Shown: positions 24,648 through 33,587, numbered from the stretch's first letter. The stretch is DNA of 36,674 nucleotides from Paracoccaceae bacterium (GCA_020832655.1 JAFIEF010000030.1:1-36674), one strand, 5' to 3'. The notes: generated by a model from the letters alone, not told the origin. Made by a program: numbers and translations.

Positions 24648-24872
24648 CTAGCGCCCGGCCTGCGCCAGCGCCTCTTGCAGCACGAAGACCCGTATCGCAG
24701 AGGCCAGCCCGACATCGCCGCGCGCGGCGTCAATCTCGGCGGCGAGCGCATTCAGCGGCTGGCCCCGCGCGGCGGCGATGCGGCGAAACTCGCGCCAGAA
24801 TTCGGCCTCCAGCGACACCGATGTGCGGTGCCCGCGCAAACTCAGCGAATGCTTGACCGGGCGCGCGCTCAT
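24648..24872 (-). CDS. Ribbon-helix-helix domain protein
   Basis: A 74-residue protein whose centre fits the RHH_4 type of DNA-binding fold: a strand HRTSVSLEAEFW followed by two helices (FRRIAAARGQPLNALAAEIDAARG and LASAIRVFVLQEALAQ). It would bind DNA as a dimer; its target is unknown. It overlaps the DUF4169 gene by ATGA and is the second gene of that pair. In many Rhodobacteraceae the pair follows fumC, from memory; no fumarase gene is present here. Confidence 0.75.
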   Translation of the reverse strand: MSARPVKHSLSLRGHRTSVSLEAEFWREFRRIAAARGQPLNALAAEIDAARGDVGLASAIRVFVLQEALAQAGR

Positions 24873-25060
24873 CTGCCTGTATCCGTATCATCGCGGCGGT
24901 GCCCGTCCAGATAGCGGCTGGCCCGCGCGGCCTGCGCCTGCTCTGCCGCAGTCTGCGCCTTGCTGCGCCCATGCAGCGCGGCGTTCTGGTCAGCCGCCGC
25001 ACGGGCCTTGGCGCGCTTGGCCTGTTTGCGGTGGGTGCGAAGACTGATCAGCTTGGACAT
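24869..25060 (-). CDS. DUF4169 family small protein
   Basis: A 63-residue, strongly basic protein starting MSKLISLRTHRKQAKRAKAR and ending with charged residues (YLDGHRRDDTDTGR). The core NLR/SLRTHRKQ-x-KR and Ala-rich helix are typical of DUF4169, a family of unknown function found in alphaproteobacteria. An in-frame extension to 25153 is composition-poor and not supported. There is no strong Shine-Dalgarno before ATG 25060. Translationally coupled to the RHH gene. It might bind nucleic acid given its charge, but that is a guess. Confidence 0.7.
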   Translation of the reverse strand: MSKLISLRTHRKQAKRAKARAAADQNAALHGRSKAQTAAEQAQAARASRYLDGHRRDDTDTGR

Positions 25061-25222
25061 GGCGCAAAGGATAGCCGCCTTTGGCGCGCGGGGCAATTCC
25101 GGCATTCTGTTCAGAAACAGGCGCGCATGCGCGGGGACAAACCCGCAGGCCACCGCGCAGCGCCCGTCCGCCCCGCCGGTCGGGCGCTGGTTGGATCGCT
25201 CTGGCCCTGTTTGTGCAGGGAA

Positions 25223-25273
25223 GCGGGCGGTCCGGCCCGCTGGTCTCAGTGAGAGTATTTTGGAGCAAGATGA
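25223..25273 (+). promoter_or_regulatory. Second hairpin + GAGTATTTT + GCAAGATGAA element
   Basis: GCGGGC-GGTCCG-GCCCGC (25223-25240) is followed by a small TCTCA-G-TGAGA stem (25244-25254), then GAGTATTTT (25253-25261) and GCAAGATGAAA (25265-25275). The order and sequence match the element at 18173-18238. Nothing recognisable is encoded downstream on this strand before 26797. The surrounding gap 25061-25324 holds no credible gene. Confidence 0.5.
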
Positions 25274-25324
25274 AAGCGAGGCGCGGATGAAAGCTTTGCC
25301 TGGCGCAAGCTGATCGGGAACGCG

Positions 25325-26647
25325 CTAACCATACCACAGCCCGCAAGCCGCAAGCGCCACATCCACCCCCTGCACCCGCGCGCCGCTGGGATCCCATGCA
25401 TCAAAACCGCAGCCTGTGGGCGTGGGCGCGCTGGTGGTGGCGCTGGTCGCGGTTTCGGCCTGCGCCGCAGCGCTGGTCTGGTGCAGCGCGCTGAACGGCA
25501 CAGGGAAGGCCCATGCGCTGGCGGCAATGTCGCTATCGGTTGTGCGCAGCGCCCAGACATGCTGCACCCCGGTGGCGCAGCGCCAATAGCGCCCGTCAGC
25601 GTTGCTGCCATATTCCGGCGCGCGGTCCAGCACCCAGACGCCGCCTTCCATAACCGCCTGCGTATCGCAATCCGTGCGTATATAACCGGCGGGCAGGGCC
25701 GCGCCGGTGAGCGTGCGGCACTCAACCGCCGCGCCGCCATCCAGCGCGATGGTTGCCGCGCCGCTATTGGGCGCGGTTGCGCGAAAGCGCAGGCGCATGC
25801 CATCAGGCGGGGGGGCCGACAGCCCCGCCCCGGTCGTCAGCGCCAGCGCATCGGCACTGCCCCCCAGCGCCACCCGCATCAGGGGCGAGGCCGCCAGCAG
25901 CCCCGCGCTGTCGCCCACTTTCAGCACGCGCCCCGCTGTGGCATCATCGGCGGCCTGCGTCACCGCGCTGCCGGTGATCAGCCCTGTGACCTGAAGCCCG
26001 TGATCAAGCTGCACCTGCCCGCTACCCGCCGCAATCCGCACCCCGTCGCGCCACAGTGTCCCGTCATCGCTGACCCTGATCGCGAAATCATCGCTGCCCG
26101 CCAGCCCCATCTCGGCCCGCCCCGACCAGCCCGACTGAAACACCAGGCTTGCCGTGTCGGGGGGCGCGGCCTTGTTGATCTTCATCTGATGGTCATTGCC
26201 CGCATGGGTGAACAGACTGGCAGGCGCGGCCACCGCAAGACGGTTGGTCGCATCGGCGCTGGTCTGGATGCCAAGCTGATCAATCATGCCGGGAACCATA
26301 TCGGGCAGGCGCCAGTCGCTGCCATCGAAGAACAGCAAACGGTCCTCATCCAGCACCAGCGCCAGCCAGCCCGCGACAGGCGCAAGGAACTGCCACGCGC
26401 CCTGTTCGCGCAGCGCGATGCGCCCCCCCTGCCCCAGCCATGCGCCGCTGCCCGAAGGCGGCACCAGATAGCGCGCGCCCTCGGGCGCGCCGGATGGCGG
26501 GTCGGCGATGCTGCGGCTGGCCACGGCAAGCTGCACCACCACATCCAGAATGCGCAACGCTTCATTATGGGTGACATGCTTTTGCGCCTGCGCGGGCTGG
26601 ATATAGGGCAATTCAAGCAAAAGCGAGGTTTCAGCGGGGATCGGCAT
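25325..26647 (-). CDS. DUF2793 domain-containing protein (phage/GTA appendage-like)
   Basis: A 440-residue protein whose N-terminus (ELPYIQPAQAQKHVTHNEAL, then RILDVVVQL) is diagnostic of DUF2793. GARYLVPPSG and the run GWLALVLDEDRLLFFDGS continue the domain to about residue 125. The remainder is repetitive, rich in Gly/Ala/Asp and probably beta-structured, ending in a short Cys-containing tail (GVDVALAACGLWYG). Such proteins are found with tail or head fibres of phages and, as I recall, with the head-spike genes of the Rhodobacter gene transfer agent. ATG 26647 is preferred to GTG 26653 from the spacing of AGGAAGAG. No phage structural genes flank it. Confidence 0.8.
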   Translation of the reverse strand: MPIPAETSLLLELPYIQPAQAQKHVTHNEALRILDVVVQLAVASRSIADPPSGAPEGARYLVPPSGSGAWLGQGGRIALREQGAWQFLAPVAGWLALVLDEDRLLFFDGSDWRLPDMVPGMIDQLGIQTSADATNRLAVAAPASLFTHAGNDHQMKINKAAPPDTASLVFQSGWSGRAEMGLAGSDDFAIRVSDDGTLWRDGVRIAAGSGQVQLDHGLQVTGLITGSAVTQAADDATAGRVLKVGDSAGLLAASPLMRVALGGSADALALTTGAGLSAPPPDGMRLRFRATAPNSGAATIALDGGAAVECRTLTGAALPAGYIRTDCDTQAVMEGGVWVLDRAPEYGSNADGRYWRCATGVQHVWALRTTDSDIAASAWAFPVPFSALHQTSAAAQAETATSATTSAPTPTGCGFDAWDPSGARVQGVDVALAACGLWYG

Positions 26648-26796
26648 GGGCACGGCTCTTCCTGATCTGGGTATCTGCGCGCAACCTAGCGCAGGGGGCT
26701 TAACATGGCTTGATCACAGCGCACGCAGGATGATTGCCAACGCTTCACAAGTTCACTAGGCAGGGACAAGGCATTCCCAATACCGGCGCAGGCATC

Positions 26797-27975
26797 ATGA
26801 AACTCGGGCTGTTCTTTCTGGTCATCGGCTATCTGCTCAGCCAGTTCTACCGCGCCTTCATGGCGGTGCTGGCCGGGCCGTTGCAGGCCGAACTTGGCGT
26901 CAGCGCGGATGATCTGGCGCTGTCGTCGGGCTTGTGGTTTCTGGCCTTCGCGGCGATGCAGTTGCCGCTGGGCTGGGCGCTGGACAGCATCGGACCACGG
27001 CGCACCACCGCGCTGATGCTGGGCCTGGGCGGCACTGCGGGCGCGGTGGTGTTCGCCTTCGCGCAAAATGCGCTGCATCTGCATCTGGCGATGGCACTAT
27101 TGGGGATCGGCTGCGCACCAGTGCTGATGGCGTCCTATTACATCTTCGCGCGCTGCTACCCGCCTGCGGTGTTTGCCACAATGGCGGGCGCGGTGCTGGG
27201 GTTTGGGTCACTTGGCAATATCCTGTCGGCGCTGCCGCTGACCTGGGCGGCAGAGGCGATGGGCTGGCGCGTGGCAATTCTGCTGGTGGCGGGCATCACC
27301 GCGCTGGTGGGGGGCGTGCTGTGGCGCGTCATCCCCGACCCGCCCCGCGCCCACGCGCCGGATGGGCAGAAAGGCGGGCTGCTGGATCTGCTGAAAATCC
27401 CCGCAATCTGGCTGATCCTGCCCTTGCTGGCGGTGAATTACGCGCCCGCCGCCGGGTTGCGCGGGTTGTGGGTTGGGCCGTATTACAGCGATCTCCATGC
27501 CGCCAGCGCCAGCCAGATCGGGCAGGTCACGCTGCTGATGGCCGTGGCGATGATTGCGGGCAGCTTTGCCTATGGCCCGCTGGACAGGCTGCTGGGCACG
27601 CGCAAATGGGTGATCCTTGGCGGCAATCTGGCTGGCGCGCTGTGCCTGTTGGTGCTATGGGCAGTGCCGGTTCCGGGGTTCTGGGCAGCGGCGCTTCTGC
27701 TGGCGGCCGTGGGGCTGTTCGGGGCGTCCTTCCCGATGATGGTCGCGCATGGGCGCAGCTTCTTTCCGCCGCATCTGATGGGGCGCGGGGTGACGCTGCT
27801 TAATCTGTGCTCGATCGGGGGGGTGGGGTTGTTGCAGACCGCCAGCGGGCGGGTGCATGCGCTTGCCCCCGCCACCCCGCCAGAGGCCGCCTATCAGGCG
27901 CTGTTCTTGTTCTTCGGGCTGTTGTTGCTGGCGGGCTGCCTGTTCTATCTGTTCGCGCCTGACCGGACGGATTGA
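26797..27975 (+). CDS. Major facilitator superfamily transporter
   Basis: A 392-residue, twelve-helix carrier starting MKLGLFFLVIGYLLSQFYRAF. The loop between helices 2 and 3 carries GWALDSIGPRRTT, the MFS motif A form, and the second half repeats a related PLDRLLGTRKW. The central cytoplasmic loop is near residues 180-200 (DPPRAHAPDGQKGG). It resembles uptake carriers of the NNP/CynX-like or organic-anion branches, but substrate cannot be called. The frame is open upstream to 26734 (TTG), without support. It is convergent with msrA, the stops being 6 bases apart. Confidence 0.85.
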   Translation: MKLGLFFLVIGYLLSQFYRAFMAVLAGPLQAELGVSADDLALSSGLWFLAFAAMQLPLGWALDSIGPRRTTALMLGLGGTAGAVVFAFAQNALHLHLAMALLGIGCAPVLMASYYIFARCYPPAVFATMAGAVLGFGSLGNILSALPLTWAAEAMGWRVAILLVAGITALVGGVLWRVIPDPPRAHAPDGQKGGLLDLLKIPAIWLILPLLAVNYAPAAGLRGLWVGPYYSDLHAASASQIGQVTLLMAVAMIAGSFAYGPLDRLLGTRKWVILGGNLAGALCLLVLWAVPVPGFWAAALLLAAVGLFGASFPMMVAHGRSFFPPHLMGRGVTLLNLCSIGGVGLLQTASGRVHALAPATPPEAAYQALFLFFGLLLLAGCLFYLFAPDRTD

Positions 27976-27981
27976 GTCAGA

Positions 27982-28614
27982 TCAGTTCGCGAAGGGCGCG
28001 GCATCGCCCCAGACCTCGCGCACCCGGCGGTCGCGCCCGCAAGCGTCGCGGTAGCGCTTATAGGCGTCGCGCCGTTCCACCCAGCCAAAGCGCGTAAGTG
28101 TCCGTTCGGACGAATTGGCATAGTTCTGATGAAAATCCTCGGCTTCGTAGAATGGTCCGGCATCGCGCAGCGCAGTCACGAGATCGCGGCCCAGATCGGC
28201 CTCGGCCTGACTGATCGCATCGCGCGCCTGCGGCATCTGATCGGGCGTGGCAAAGATCGCCGTGGTGTAATGCGCGCCACGGTCGCAGAACTGCCCGCCC
28301 GCATCCAGCGGATCGATCGAGCGCAAAAACAGATGCAGGATCTGGCCGTAGCTGATCTGGGCGGGGTCGAAGGTGATCAGCGCCGCTTCCAGATGATCGG
28401 TGCGCCCGCGCACCACATCATCATAGCTGGGGTTTTCAACCCTGCCGCCGGAAAACCCCACCCGCACATCCACCACGCCCTGCACGCGGCGGAAATCGGA
28501 TTCCACGCACCAGAAGCAACCACCCGCGACAAGCGCGGTTTCAGTGGCCAGCGCGGTCACGGGCAAAGGCAGGGCCAGCCAAAGGCCGAGCAGGGCAAGC
28601 TTCAGGCGTTGCAT
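27982..28614 (-). CDS. msrA: Peptide-methionine (S)-S-oxide reductase, exported
   Basis: Repairs oxidised methionine (S-epimer) in proteins. The ATG at 28614, with GGGAG six bases upstream, gives 210 residues. The first ~23 form a signal peptide (MQRLKLALLGLWLALPLPVT), so the enzyme should act in the periplasm. The catalytic motif GCFWC places the nucleophile at Cys33, followed by VESDFRRVQGVVDVRVGFSGG and, later, the YYxxxDFHQNY-like AEDFHQNYA. The resolving cysteine may be Cys36 or the distal Cys in DACGRD. An extension to 28656 would spoil the signal peptide. Confidence 0.93.
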   Translation of the reverse strand: MQRLKLALLGLWLALPLPVTALATETALVAGGCFWCVESDFRRVQGVVDVRVGFSGGRVENPSYDDVVRGRTDHLEAALITFDPAQISYGQILHLFLRSIDPLDAGGQFCDRGAHYTTAIFATPDQMPQARDAISQAEADLGRDLVTALRDAGPFYEAEDFHQNYANSSERTLTRFGWVERRDAYKRYRDACGRDRRVREVWGDAAPFAN

Positions 28615-28805
28615 CGGGAACTCCCATTCGTTTTCTGACCTGTAGTCTACGCGCAATCAGGGCATGTGGGACAACCGCCATGTTCACTTTCCGGTGACGC
28701 AACCACGCATGGCGCGGGGCTGGCGATGCGATAGACCTGCGGCTTCAGCTTATCTTCATCCATCCATGCGATACTGTCACAGACAGTCTTGGCATGGGGG
28801 CGGAA

Positions 28806-29630
28806 ATGCCGCTGACAAAAACGCGCATCAGCTGCCAGATCATGGCCGTCTCTCTGGCGGCCCTGCTGACCGGATCAGCCGCTGTCGCGACGCAAGCGGA
28901 TGATCGATGTGCGCCCCTGGCCACGCTTGTGGCATGGACTGACTACCCGCCGGCGCTCGACATGCGCGAACGCGACTGGCTTGCCCGCCGGATCGAGGCC
29001 GACAGCCTGTTTCTCGGGCTTTCCGACTCGCTTGTCGGGCGGTTGCAGCAAGGCTTGCGCGACCCGGCCACATCTGCTGACCCGCTCTCGATGACCGATA
29101 AGGACCGGCTGCGCTATCTGCTGCATCTGTGCAAGGCCAGCGCATGGGGTGTTTCAACCACACCTGACCGGCCATCGCAAATCGGCTTTGACCTTCCAAG
29201 GAACTGGCCGAAACTTCTGGCGCTGGTGCTGCTGGGATCGGCGGGAATCGCGCTGCTGCTGCGCAGAGAAAGACAGGCGCGGCGTCAGAAGCGGCGCGAG
29301 GCGCGGGTCGTGTGCCGAATAGCCAGCCGGTATTCCTGTCCCGACGGGACGGAATTTCCGACCATGATCGGCGATATCAGCCGCAGCGGGTGCCGCATGC
29401 GCAACGCTGGCGGCGCGCTGCATGAGGGCGCGAATGTGACCGTGACACTGGGCGACAGGGCCATTGCCGCGCGCGTGCAGTGGTGCAACACCCATTATGC
29501 CGGGCTGCGCTTCGATCCTCCCTTGTCGCGGGGCGACGTCGCACGCATCATTGCCATATCGCGGCAGTCAGGCGCTGGCCACCCCACGCCGGAAGCGCGC
29601 GCCGGACAGCCGGGCACTGTTGCGGACTGA
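28806..29630 (+). CDS. Membrane-anchored PilZ domain protein
   Basis: Probable c-di-GMP receptor with a periplasmic sensor part. From ATG 28806 the 274 residues run as follows: signal-like segment 10-28; a periplasmic helical region of about 100 residues with two Cys (35, 109); a membrane helix 137-152 (LLALVLLGSAGIALLL); a basic linker; and a PilZ domain from about 160. The linker-PilZ junction carries RREAR (163-167, the RxxxR motif) and DISRSG (190-195, the D/NxSxxG motif), both needed to bind c-di-GMP. I do not recognise the periplasmic domain. The start at 28794 is an alternative. It stands alone, divergent from msrA, so the partner process is unknown. Confidence 0.82.
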   Translation: MPLTKTRISCQIMAVSLAALLTGSAAVATQADDRCAPLATLVAWTDYPPALDMRERDWLARRIEADSLFLGLSDSLVGRLQQGLRDPATSADPLSMTDKDRLRYLLHLCKASAWGVSTTPDRPSQIGFDLPRNWPKLLALVLLGSAGIALLLRRERQARRQKRREARVVCRIASRYSCPDGTEFPTMIGDISRSGCRMRNAGGALHEGANVTVTLGDRAIAARVQWCNTHYAGLRFDPPLSRGDVARIIAISRQSGAGHPTPEARAGQPGTVAD

Positions 29631-29763
29631 CTGTCGCGCCCTGCCCCGGCCCGGTGACACGGCGACCGGCGGTTCAGGGGTCGCAGCCAACCGATTCCAC
29701 ATTGCTCAGACGACCCGAATGCGTGCTGCGCGCAGACACCGGCCCCTGCCGCAGCCACGGCAT

Positions 29764-29796
29764 GAAAAAAGGCAGGCCGCAATGCTGGCCTGCCTT
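29764..29796 (-). terminator. Intrinsic terminator of the cta operon
   Basis: On the minus strand GGCAGGCC-AGCATTGC-GGCCTGCC is a perfect 8-bp stem followed by TTTTTT, about 95 bases after the ctaE stop. The A-run on the other side (AAAGG) makes it nearly bidirectional, so it could also end the PilZ transcript. The rest of 29631-29891 shows no gene. Confidence 0.88.
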
Positions 29797-29891
29797 TGCG
29801 CCCGCCCCGCCTCCCGTCAGGGCGGGCGCGATTGTTGCGCCGGGCCGCAGGTCATGCCAGACCGCGCCGCCCCGCACAGGATCAGTGTTGT

Positions 29892-30698
29892 CTACGCCCC
29901 CCAGACATAGATCGAAGCAAACAGGAACAGCCACACCACATCGACGAAATGCCAGTACCAGGCGGCGGCTTCGAAGCCGACATGGCGTTCGGCGGTGAAA
30001 TGCCCCGCATAGACCCGCATCAGACAGATCGCCAGAAACACCGTGCCGATGAAGACATGGACACCATGAAAGCCGGTGGCCATGAAGAAATTCGCGCCAT
30101 AGATGTTGCCCGCAAAGCTGAAACCCGCATGGGTGTATTCATAGGCTTGCAGGAACATGAAGATCACCCCCAGCACCACGGCGATCCACAGCCCCATCTT
30201 CATCTCGTCGCGGCGATTGCCATGCACCAGCGCATGGTGCGCCCAGGTCGCGGCGCAGCCCGACAGCAGCAGGATCAGCGTGTTGATCAGCGGCAGATGC
30301 CAGGGGTCGAAGGTTTCCACCCCCATCGGCGGCCAGGGGCCATCGATTGCGGGGCTAAGCCCTTCGGGGTGCATCGGATACATGGCATGCTTGAAGAAGC
30401 TCCAGAACCAGGCGGCAAAGAACATCACCTCGGACAGGATGAACAGGATGAAGCCATAGCGCAGCCCGATCACCACCACCGGCGTATGATCGCCGGCATG
30501 GCTTTCCGCGACCACATCGCGCCACCATTCGAACATGACGTAAAGCACCGCAACCAGCCCCATCAGGAACAGCCACGGGCCTTGGTCATGCATCCACAGA
30601 ACCGCCCCGAACAGCATGACGAAGGCGCCGACCCCGCCTACAAATGGCCAGATCGACGGGGGCAATACGTGATAATCGTGGTTCTTTTCATGCGCCAT
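29892..30698 (-). CDS. ctaE: Cytochrome c oxidase subunit III
   Basis: Membrane subunit III of aa3-type cytochrome oxidase, 268 residues with seven helices. Typical stretches are [13 protein letters not shown] at the N-terminus, [26 protein letters not shown] and [18 protein letters not shown], and the C-terminal [13 protein letters not shown]. It supports the stability of the catalytic subunit and proton uptake. It is the last gene of ctaC-ctaB-small ORF-ctaG-ctaE and is followed by a strong terminator. Subunit I (ctaD) is not in the window; it is often unlinked in Rhodobacter and Paracoccus. Confidence 0.97.
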   Translation of the reverse strand: MAHEKNHDYHVLPPSIWPFVGGVGAFVMLFGAVLWMHDQGPWLFLMGLVAVLYVMFEWWRDVVAESHAGDHTPVVVIGLRYGFILFILSEVMFFAAWFWSFFKHAMYPMHPEGLSPAIDGPWPPMGVETFDPWHLPLINTLILLLSGCAATWAHHALVHGNRRDEMKMGLWIAVVLGVIFMFLQAYEYTHAGFSFAGNIYGANFFMATGFHGVHVFIGTVFLAICLMRVYAGHFTAERHVGFEAAAWYWHFVDVVWLFLFASIYVWGA

Positions 30699-30745
30699 GG
30701 TGACAGTTCCCTCGGAGATTGTTCTTGGTCTTTTCGCGTTGCGCG

Positions 30746-31327
30746 TCAGTTGGTCATCGCCGCATCTGCCAGCTCGTAATCATCGGGCAGCTTGGTGGCG
30801 TGGAAGGTATAGGACAGGGTGATGGTATGCGTGCCCTCTGCATCGCGGTCATCGACAATGTCGGGATCGACGAAATAGGTCACCGGCATCAGCACGCGCT
30901 CGCCCGGTTCCAGCACCTGCAATTCGAAGCAGAAGCAGTCGATCTTGGTGAAGAAGCGCCCGGCCTCATAGGGGCTGACATTGTAGCTGGCAGTGCCCGC
31001 AATGGGTTCGTCGGTGGGGTTATAGGCTTCATAGAAGGCCAGCCCGACCTCGCCGATCTGGATCTCATGGGTGCGATCCACCGGCTTGAACTCCCAGGGG
31101 AAATCGCGCGCGACCGAGGCGTCAAACCGGATGCGCATGGTTTCTTCCAGCACCACCCCGCGCGATTCAGCCGCCGTGTTGGTGGTGCCACCATAGCCTG
31201 TCACCCGGCAGAACAGGTCATAAAGCGGCACGGCCGCCCAGCCCATGCCGAACATGAAGGTCATGACCGCCACCGCCTGGATGGTGGTCTTCTGAATTCC
31301 GTCAAGGCGCTTCCATGTTGCGATCAT
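30746..31327 (-). CDS. ctaG: Cytochrome c oxidase assembly protein CtaG (Cox11)
   Basis: Copper chaperone that delivers Cu to the CuB site of subunit I. The 193 residues have one N-terminal membrane helix (about 15-37, [27 protein letters not shown] split across the boundary) and a periplasmic beta-rich domain. The copper-binding pair lies in [19 protein letters not shown] and [10 protein letters not shown] are further Cox11 landmarks. Overlaps the upstream small gene by ATGA; 47 bases separate it from ctaE. Confidence 0.96.
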   Translation of the reverse strand: MIATWKRLDGIQKTTIQAVAVMTFMFGMGWAAVPLYDLFCRVTGYGGTTNTAAESRGVVLEETMRIRFDASVARDFPWEFKPVDRTHEIQIGEVGLAFYEAYNPTDEPIAGTASYNVSPYEAGRFFTKIDCFCFELQVLEPGERVLMPVTYFVDPDIVDDRDAEGTHTITLSYTFHATKLPDDYELADAAMTN

Positions 31328-31524
31328 CTTTGCTGAAACCTCGGATGGTCAGGGTCTAGCGCGGGGCGATAGCTGTGATCATAGGCCTGCAAGGTGGCCC
31401 CGCTTTGCACCTTGGCGATGGTCAGCCCGAAAACCAGCGCGATGAACCCCACCAGCACCACGGCCAGCCCGATATTGCGGCCAGAGCGGCGCTTGTGCAG
31501 CTCATGTTCGCGGGCGATTGCCAT
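31324..31524 (-). CDS. Small single-helix membrane protein of the cta operon
   Basis: A 66-residue protein ([17 protein letters not shown] at the start, [13 protein letters not shown] at the end) with one membrane helix around residues 18-37 ([20 protein letters not shown]) and a basic N-terminus that should stay in the cytoplasm. Start and stop overlap ctaB (TGATG) and ctaG (ATGA). A small ORF occurs in the same place in Paracoccus and Rhodobacter cta clusters, where it is sometimes called a cytochrome oxidase assembly or CoxF-like protein. Function unproven; it could aid assembly. Confidence 0.85.
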   Translation of the reverse strand: MAIAREHELHKRRSGRNIGLAVVLVGFIALVFGLTIAKVQSGATLQAYDHSYRPALDPDHPRFQQR

Positions 31525-32498
31525 CACGCACCCCCCAGCAGGCTGAAGGATGCGGCAAATTCGGCATAGGCGGGCAGGCGCGCCAGCGCGGCTTCCAGCA
31601 GGAAGGCCATGAAATGGGCAAACAGATAGATCAGCGAGAAGCGGAAAAAGCGCTTTTCCGCGCGGTAGCCATCTTCCTGCGCCGCCGCTTCGCTGCGCCG
31701 CCAGATCGATACGGCACCCATAAGGAACAGCAGGTTCAGCCCCACCGCCAGCGCCAGATAGACCGGCCCGCCGATCGAGGTCACGCCCGCCAGCAGCGCA
31801 AAGGGCACCAGCGCGACCGTATAGACCAGAATATGCGCGCGGGTGGCCTTGCGGCCATGCGTGACGGTCAGCATCGGCACGCGCGCCTTGTGATAGTCGG
31901 ACTTCATGAACAGCGCGAGCGCCCAGAAATGCGGCGGCGTCCACATGAAGATCAGCATGAACATCAGCGCGGCTTCAATGCTGACCGAACCGGTCACCGC
32001 CACCCAGCCGATCATCGGCGGAAATGCCCCGGCAGCCCCGCCGATCACAATGTTCTGCGGCGTGGCGCGTTTCAGCCACATCGTATAGATCACAGCATAG
32101 AAGAATATGGTGAAGGCCAGCAGCGCACCGGCCAGCGCATTGGTCGCCAGCCACAGCATGATCACGGCAAAGCCCGACAACGCCACCCCCAGCGCCATCG
32201 CTTCATCCGGGGCGACGCGGCCCGCGGGGATGGGGCGGTTCGCAGTGCGCTTCATCACCCGGTCGATATCGGCATCCCACCACATGTTCAGCGCGCCCGA
32301 CGCCCCCCCGCCCAGCGCGATGAAGATGATCGCGGCCAGCGCTTCAATCGGGTGCAGGCTGCCCGGTGCCACCAGCAACCCCACCAGCGCGGTGAACACC
32401 ACCAGCGACATCACGCGCGGCTTGAGAAGGGCGATGTAATCGCCAAAGCCCGCCTCTGCGACCGAAGGGCCGGAAAAATCTGCGCGAATATCGCTCAT
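31524..32498 (-). CDS. ctaB: Protoheme IX farnesyltransferase (heme O synthase)
   Basis: Adds a farnesyl group to heme B to make heme O, the precursor of heme A for aa3 oxidase. The 324-residue protein has about nine membrane helices. The prenyl-diphosphate/magnesium motif is [15 protein letters not shown], preceded by [21 protein letters not shown]; a second acidic site region reads [13 protein letters not shown]. The cytoplasmic N-terminal ~25 residues are poorly conserved. Downstream of ctaC by 48 bases and coupled to the small ORF. Confidence 0.96.
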   Translation of the reverse strand: MSDIRADFSGPSVAEAGFGDYIALLKPRVMSLVVFTALVGLLVAPGSLHPIEALAAIIFIALGGGASGALNMWWDADIDRVMKRTANRPIPAGRVAPDEAMALGVALSGFAVIMLWLATNALAGALLAFTIFFYAVIYTMWLKRATPQNIVIGGAAGAFPPMIGWVAVTGSVSIEAALMFMLIFMWTPPHFWALALFMKSDYHKARVPMLTVTHGRKATRAHILVYTVALVPFALLAGVTSIGGPVYLALAVGLNLLFLMGAVSIWRRSEAAAQEDGYRAEKRFFRFSLIYLFAHFMAFLLEAALARLPAYAEFAASFSLLGGA

Positions 32499-32546
32499 CT
32501 GGGTGCCTTGTCGCTATGGGTCTTGCAGGCCAGCATCCTTTGCGGT

Positions 32547-33422
32547 TCAGTCAGCCGCCGCCAGTTGCACGGCCTGTTCCATCCATGCCGGCGCAGTGGC
32601 CAGATCCGCACCCTGACGTTCCAGCCATGCGACATAATCGGCTTCGCTGACAACTTTCACGGTGATCGGCATATAGGCGTGGTTGATCCCGCACAACTCG
32701 GAACACTGGCCGAAATAGATGCCCTCTTCCTCTGCATTGAACCACAGCTCTGCCAGACGACCGGGAATGCCATCCTGCTTGACGCCAAAGGCGGGGATGG
32801 CCCAGGCGTGGATCACATCAGCCGCCGTGACCTGCAGCACGATATTGCGCCCCACCGGCACCACCATCGCCGTATCGGTGGCCAGCAGATACAGATCATC
32901 GCTATAGCCGTAATCCGCCAGTTCCTCGCGCTCCAGCATGAATTGCGAGAACTGCACGCCATGATCGACATATTCGTAATCCCAGTACCATTGCAGCCCG
33001 GTCACCTTGATGGTGACATCGGCCTCGGGCATGATCTGCTGATGGCGCAGCGCGGGGAAGGTGAAGATCGCGATGAACACCAGAATCAGCGCCGGAACCA
33101 CGGTCCACGCCACTTCCAGCGGGGTGTTGTGGGTGAAACGCGCGGGTTCGGGGTTGGCGCGGCGGTTGTGAAACACGATCACCCAGACCAGCAACGCCGT
33201 GACAAAGATTGTGATCGGAACAATGATCCACAACAACAGGTTATCAAGGAACACCACCTCGCGCGCCAGCGCCGTATAAGGGGTCTGCAAGGCGATTCCA
33301 TCGGCCACAGGTGCCCCCAGCACCGGCAATTCCGGCAACAATGCCTCTGCCCCGGCCCGAGCGGCCACCAAAACAGATGAAAAAGCCGCAACTACTGGCA
33401 GAAAAGTGTTCCAAACGCGCAT
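32547..33422 (-). CDS. ctaC: Cytochrome c oxidase subunit II
   Basis: Accepts electrons from cytochrome c through its binuclear CuA centre. 291 residues: a cleavable signal peptide (to about residue 25, VLVAARAGA), two membrane hairpin helices (about 55-125) and a periplasmic cupredoxin domain. CuA ligands are visible as HAWAIPAFG and CSELCGINHAYMPI (C-x3-C-x3-H-x2-M, with the intervening Glu). LQWYWDYEY is the aromatic electron-entry region. First gene of the operon. A possible promoter (AAGCAA 33546-33551 and ATCATA 33524-33529 on the plus strand, read as TTGCTT and TATGAT, 16-base spacer) gives a leader of about 95 bases. Confidence 0.96.
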   Translation of the reverse strand: MRVWNTFLPVVAAFSSVLVAARAGAEALLPELPVLGAPVADGIALQTPYTALAREVVFLDNLLLWIIVPITIFVTALLVWVIVFHNRRANPEPARFTHNTPLEVAWTVVPALILVFIAIFTFPALRHQQIMPEADVTIKVTGLQWYWDYEYVDHGVQFSQFMLEREELADYGYSDDLYLLATDTAMVVPVGRNIVLQVTAADVIHAWAIPAFGVKQDGIPGRLAELWFNAEEEGIYFGQCSELCGINHAYMPITVKVVSEADYVAWLERQGADLATAPAWMEQAVQLAAAD

Positions 33423-33573
33423 ATTTCGTGTTCCCGTTCCTGGCTGCGACTTTACATCGCATTCTACGCTGGCAAACTGTAGTGGATTGCCCTTGCGTCT
33501 CTAGGCTTGTTTGTCTTCGTAAAATCATATTCTTGCAGGCTGAACAAGCAAAACATGCGACATCTTGCCCATT

Positions 33574-33587
33574 TTGATCCAGATCAA
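33574..33587. promoter_or_regulatory. FNR-type box (FnrL) between ctaC and tldD
   Basis: TTGATCCAGATCAA matches the FNR consensus TTGAT-N4-ATCAA at every fixed position. It lies 54 bases before the tldD start and 152 bases before the ctaC start, centred near -64 of the ctaC promoter proposed at 33524-33551. Oxygen control of the aa3 oxidase operon (repression or class I activation) or of tldD are both possible; the site itself is direct observation. Confidence 0.75.

Noticed and set aside
31518-33380. 620-residue plus-strand frame opposite ctaB and ctaC
   Set aside because: Composition is His/Arg/Gln-rich antisense filler; the minus strand encodes complete subunit II and heme O synthase.
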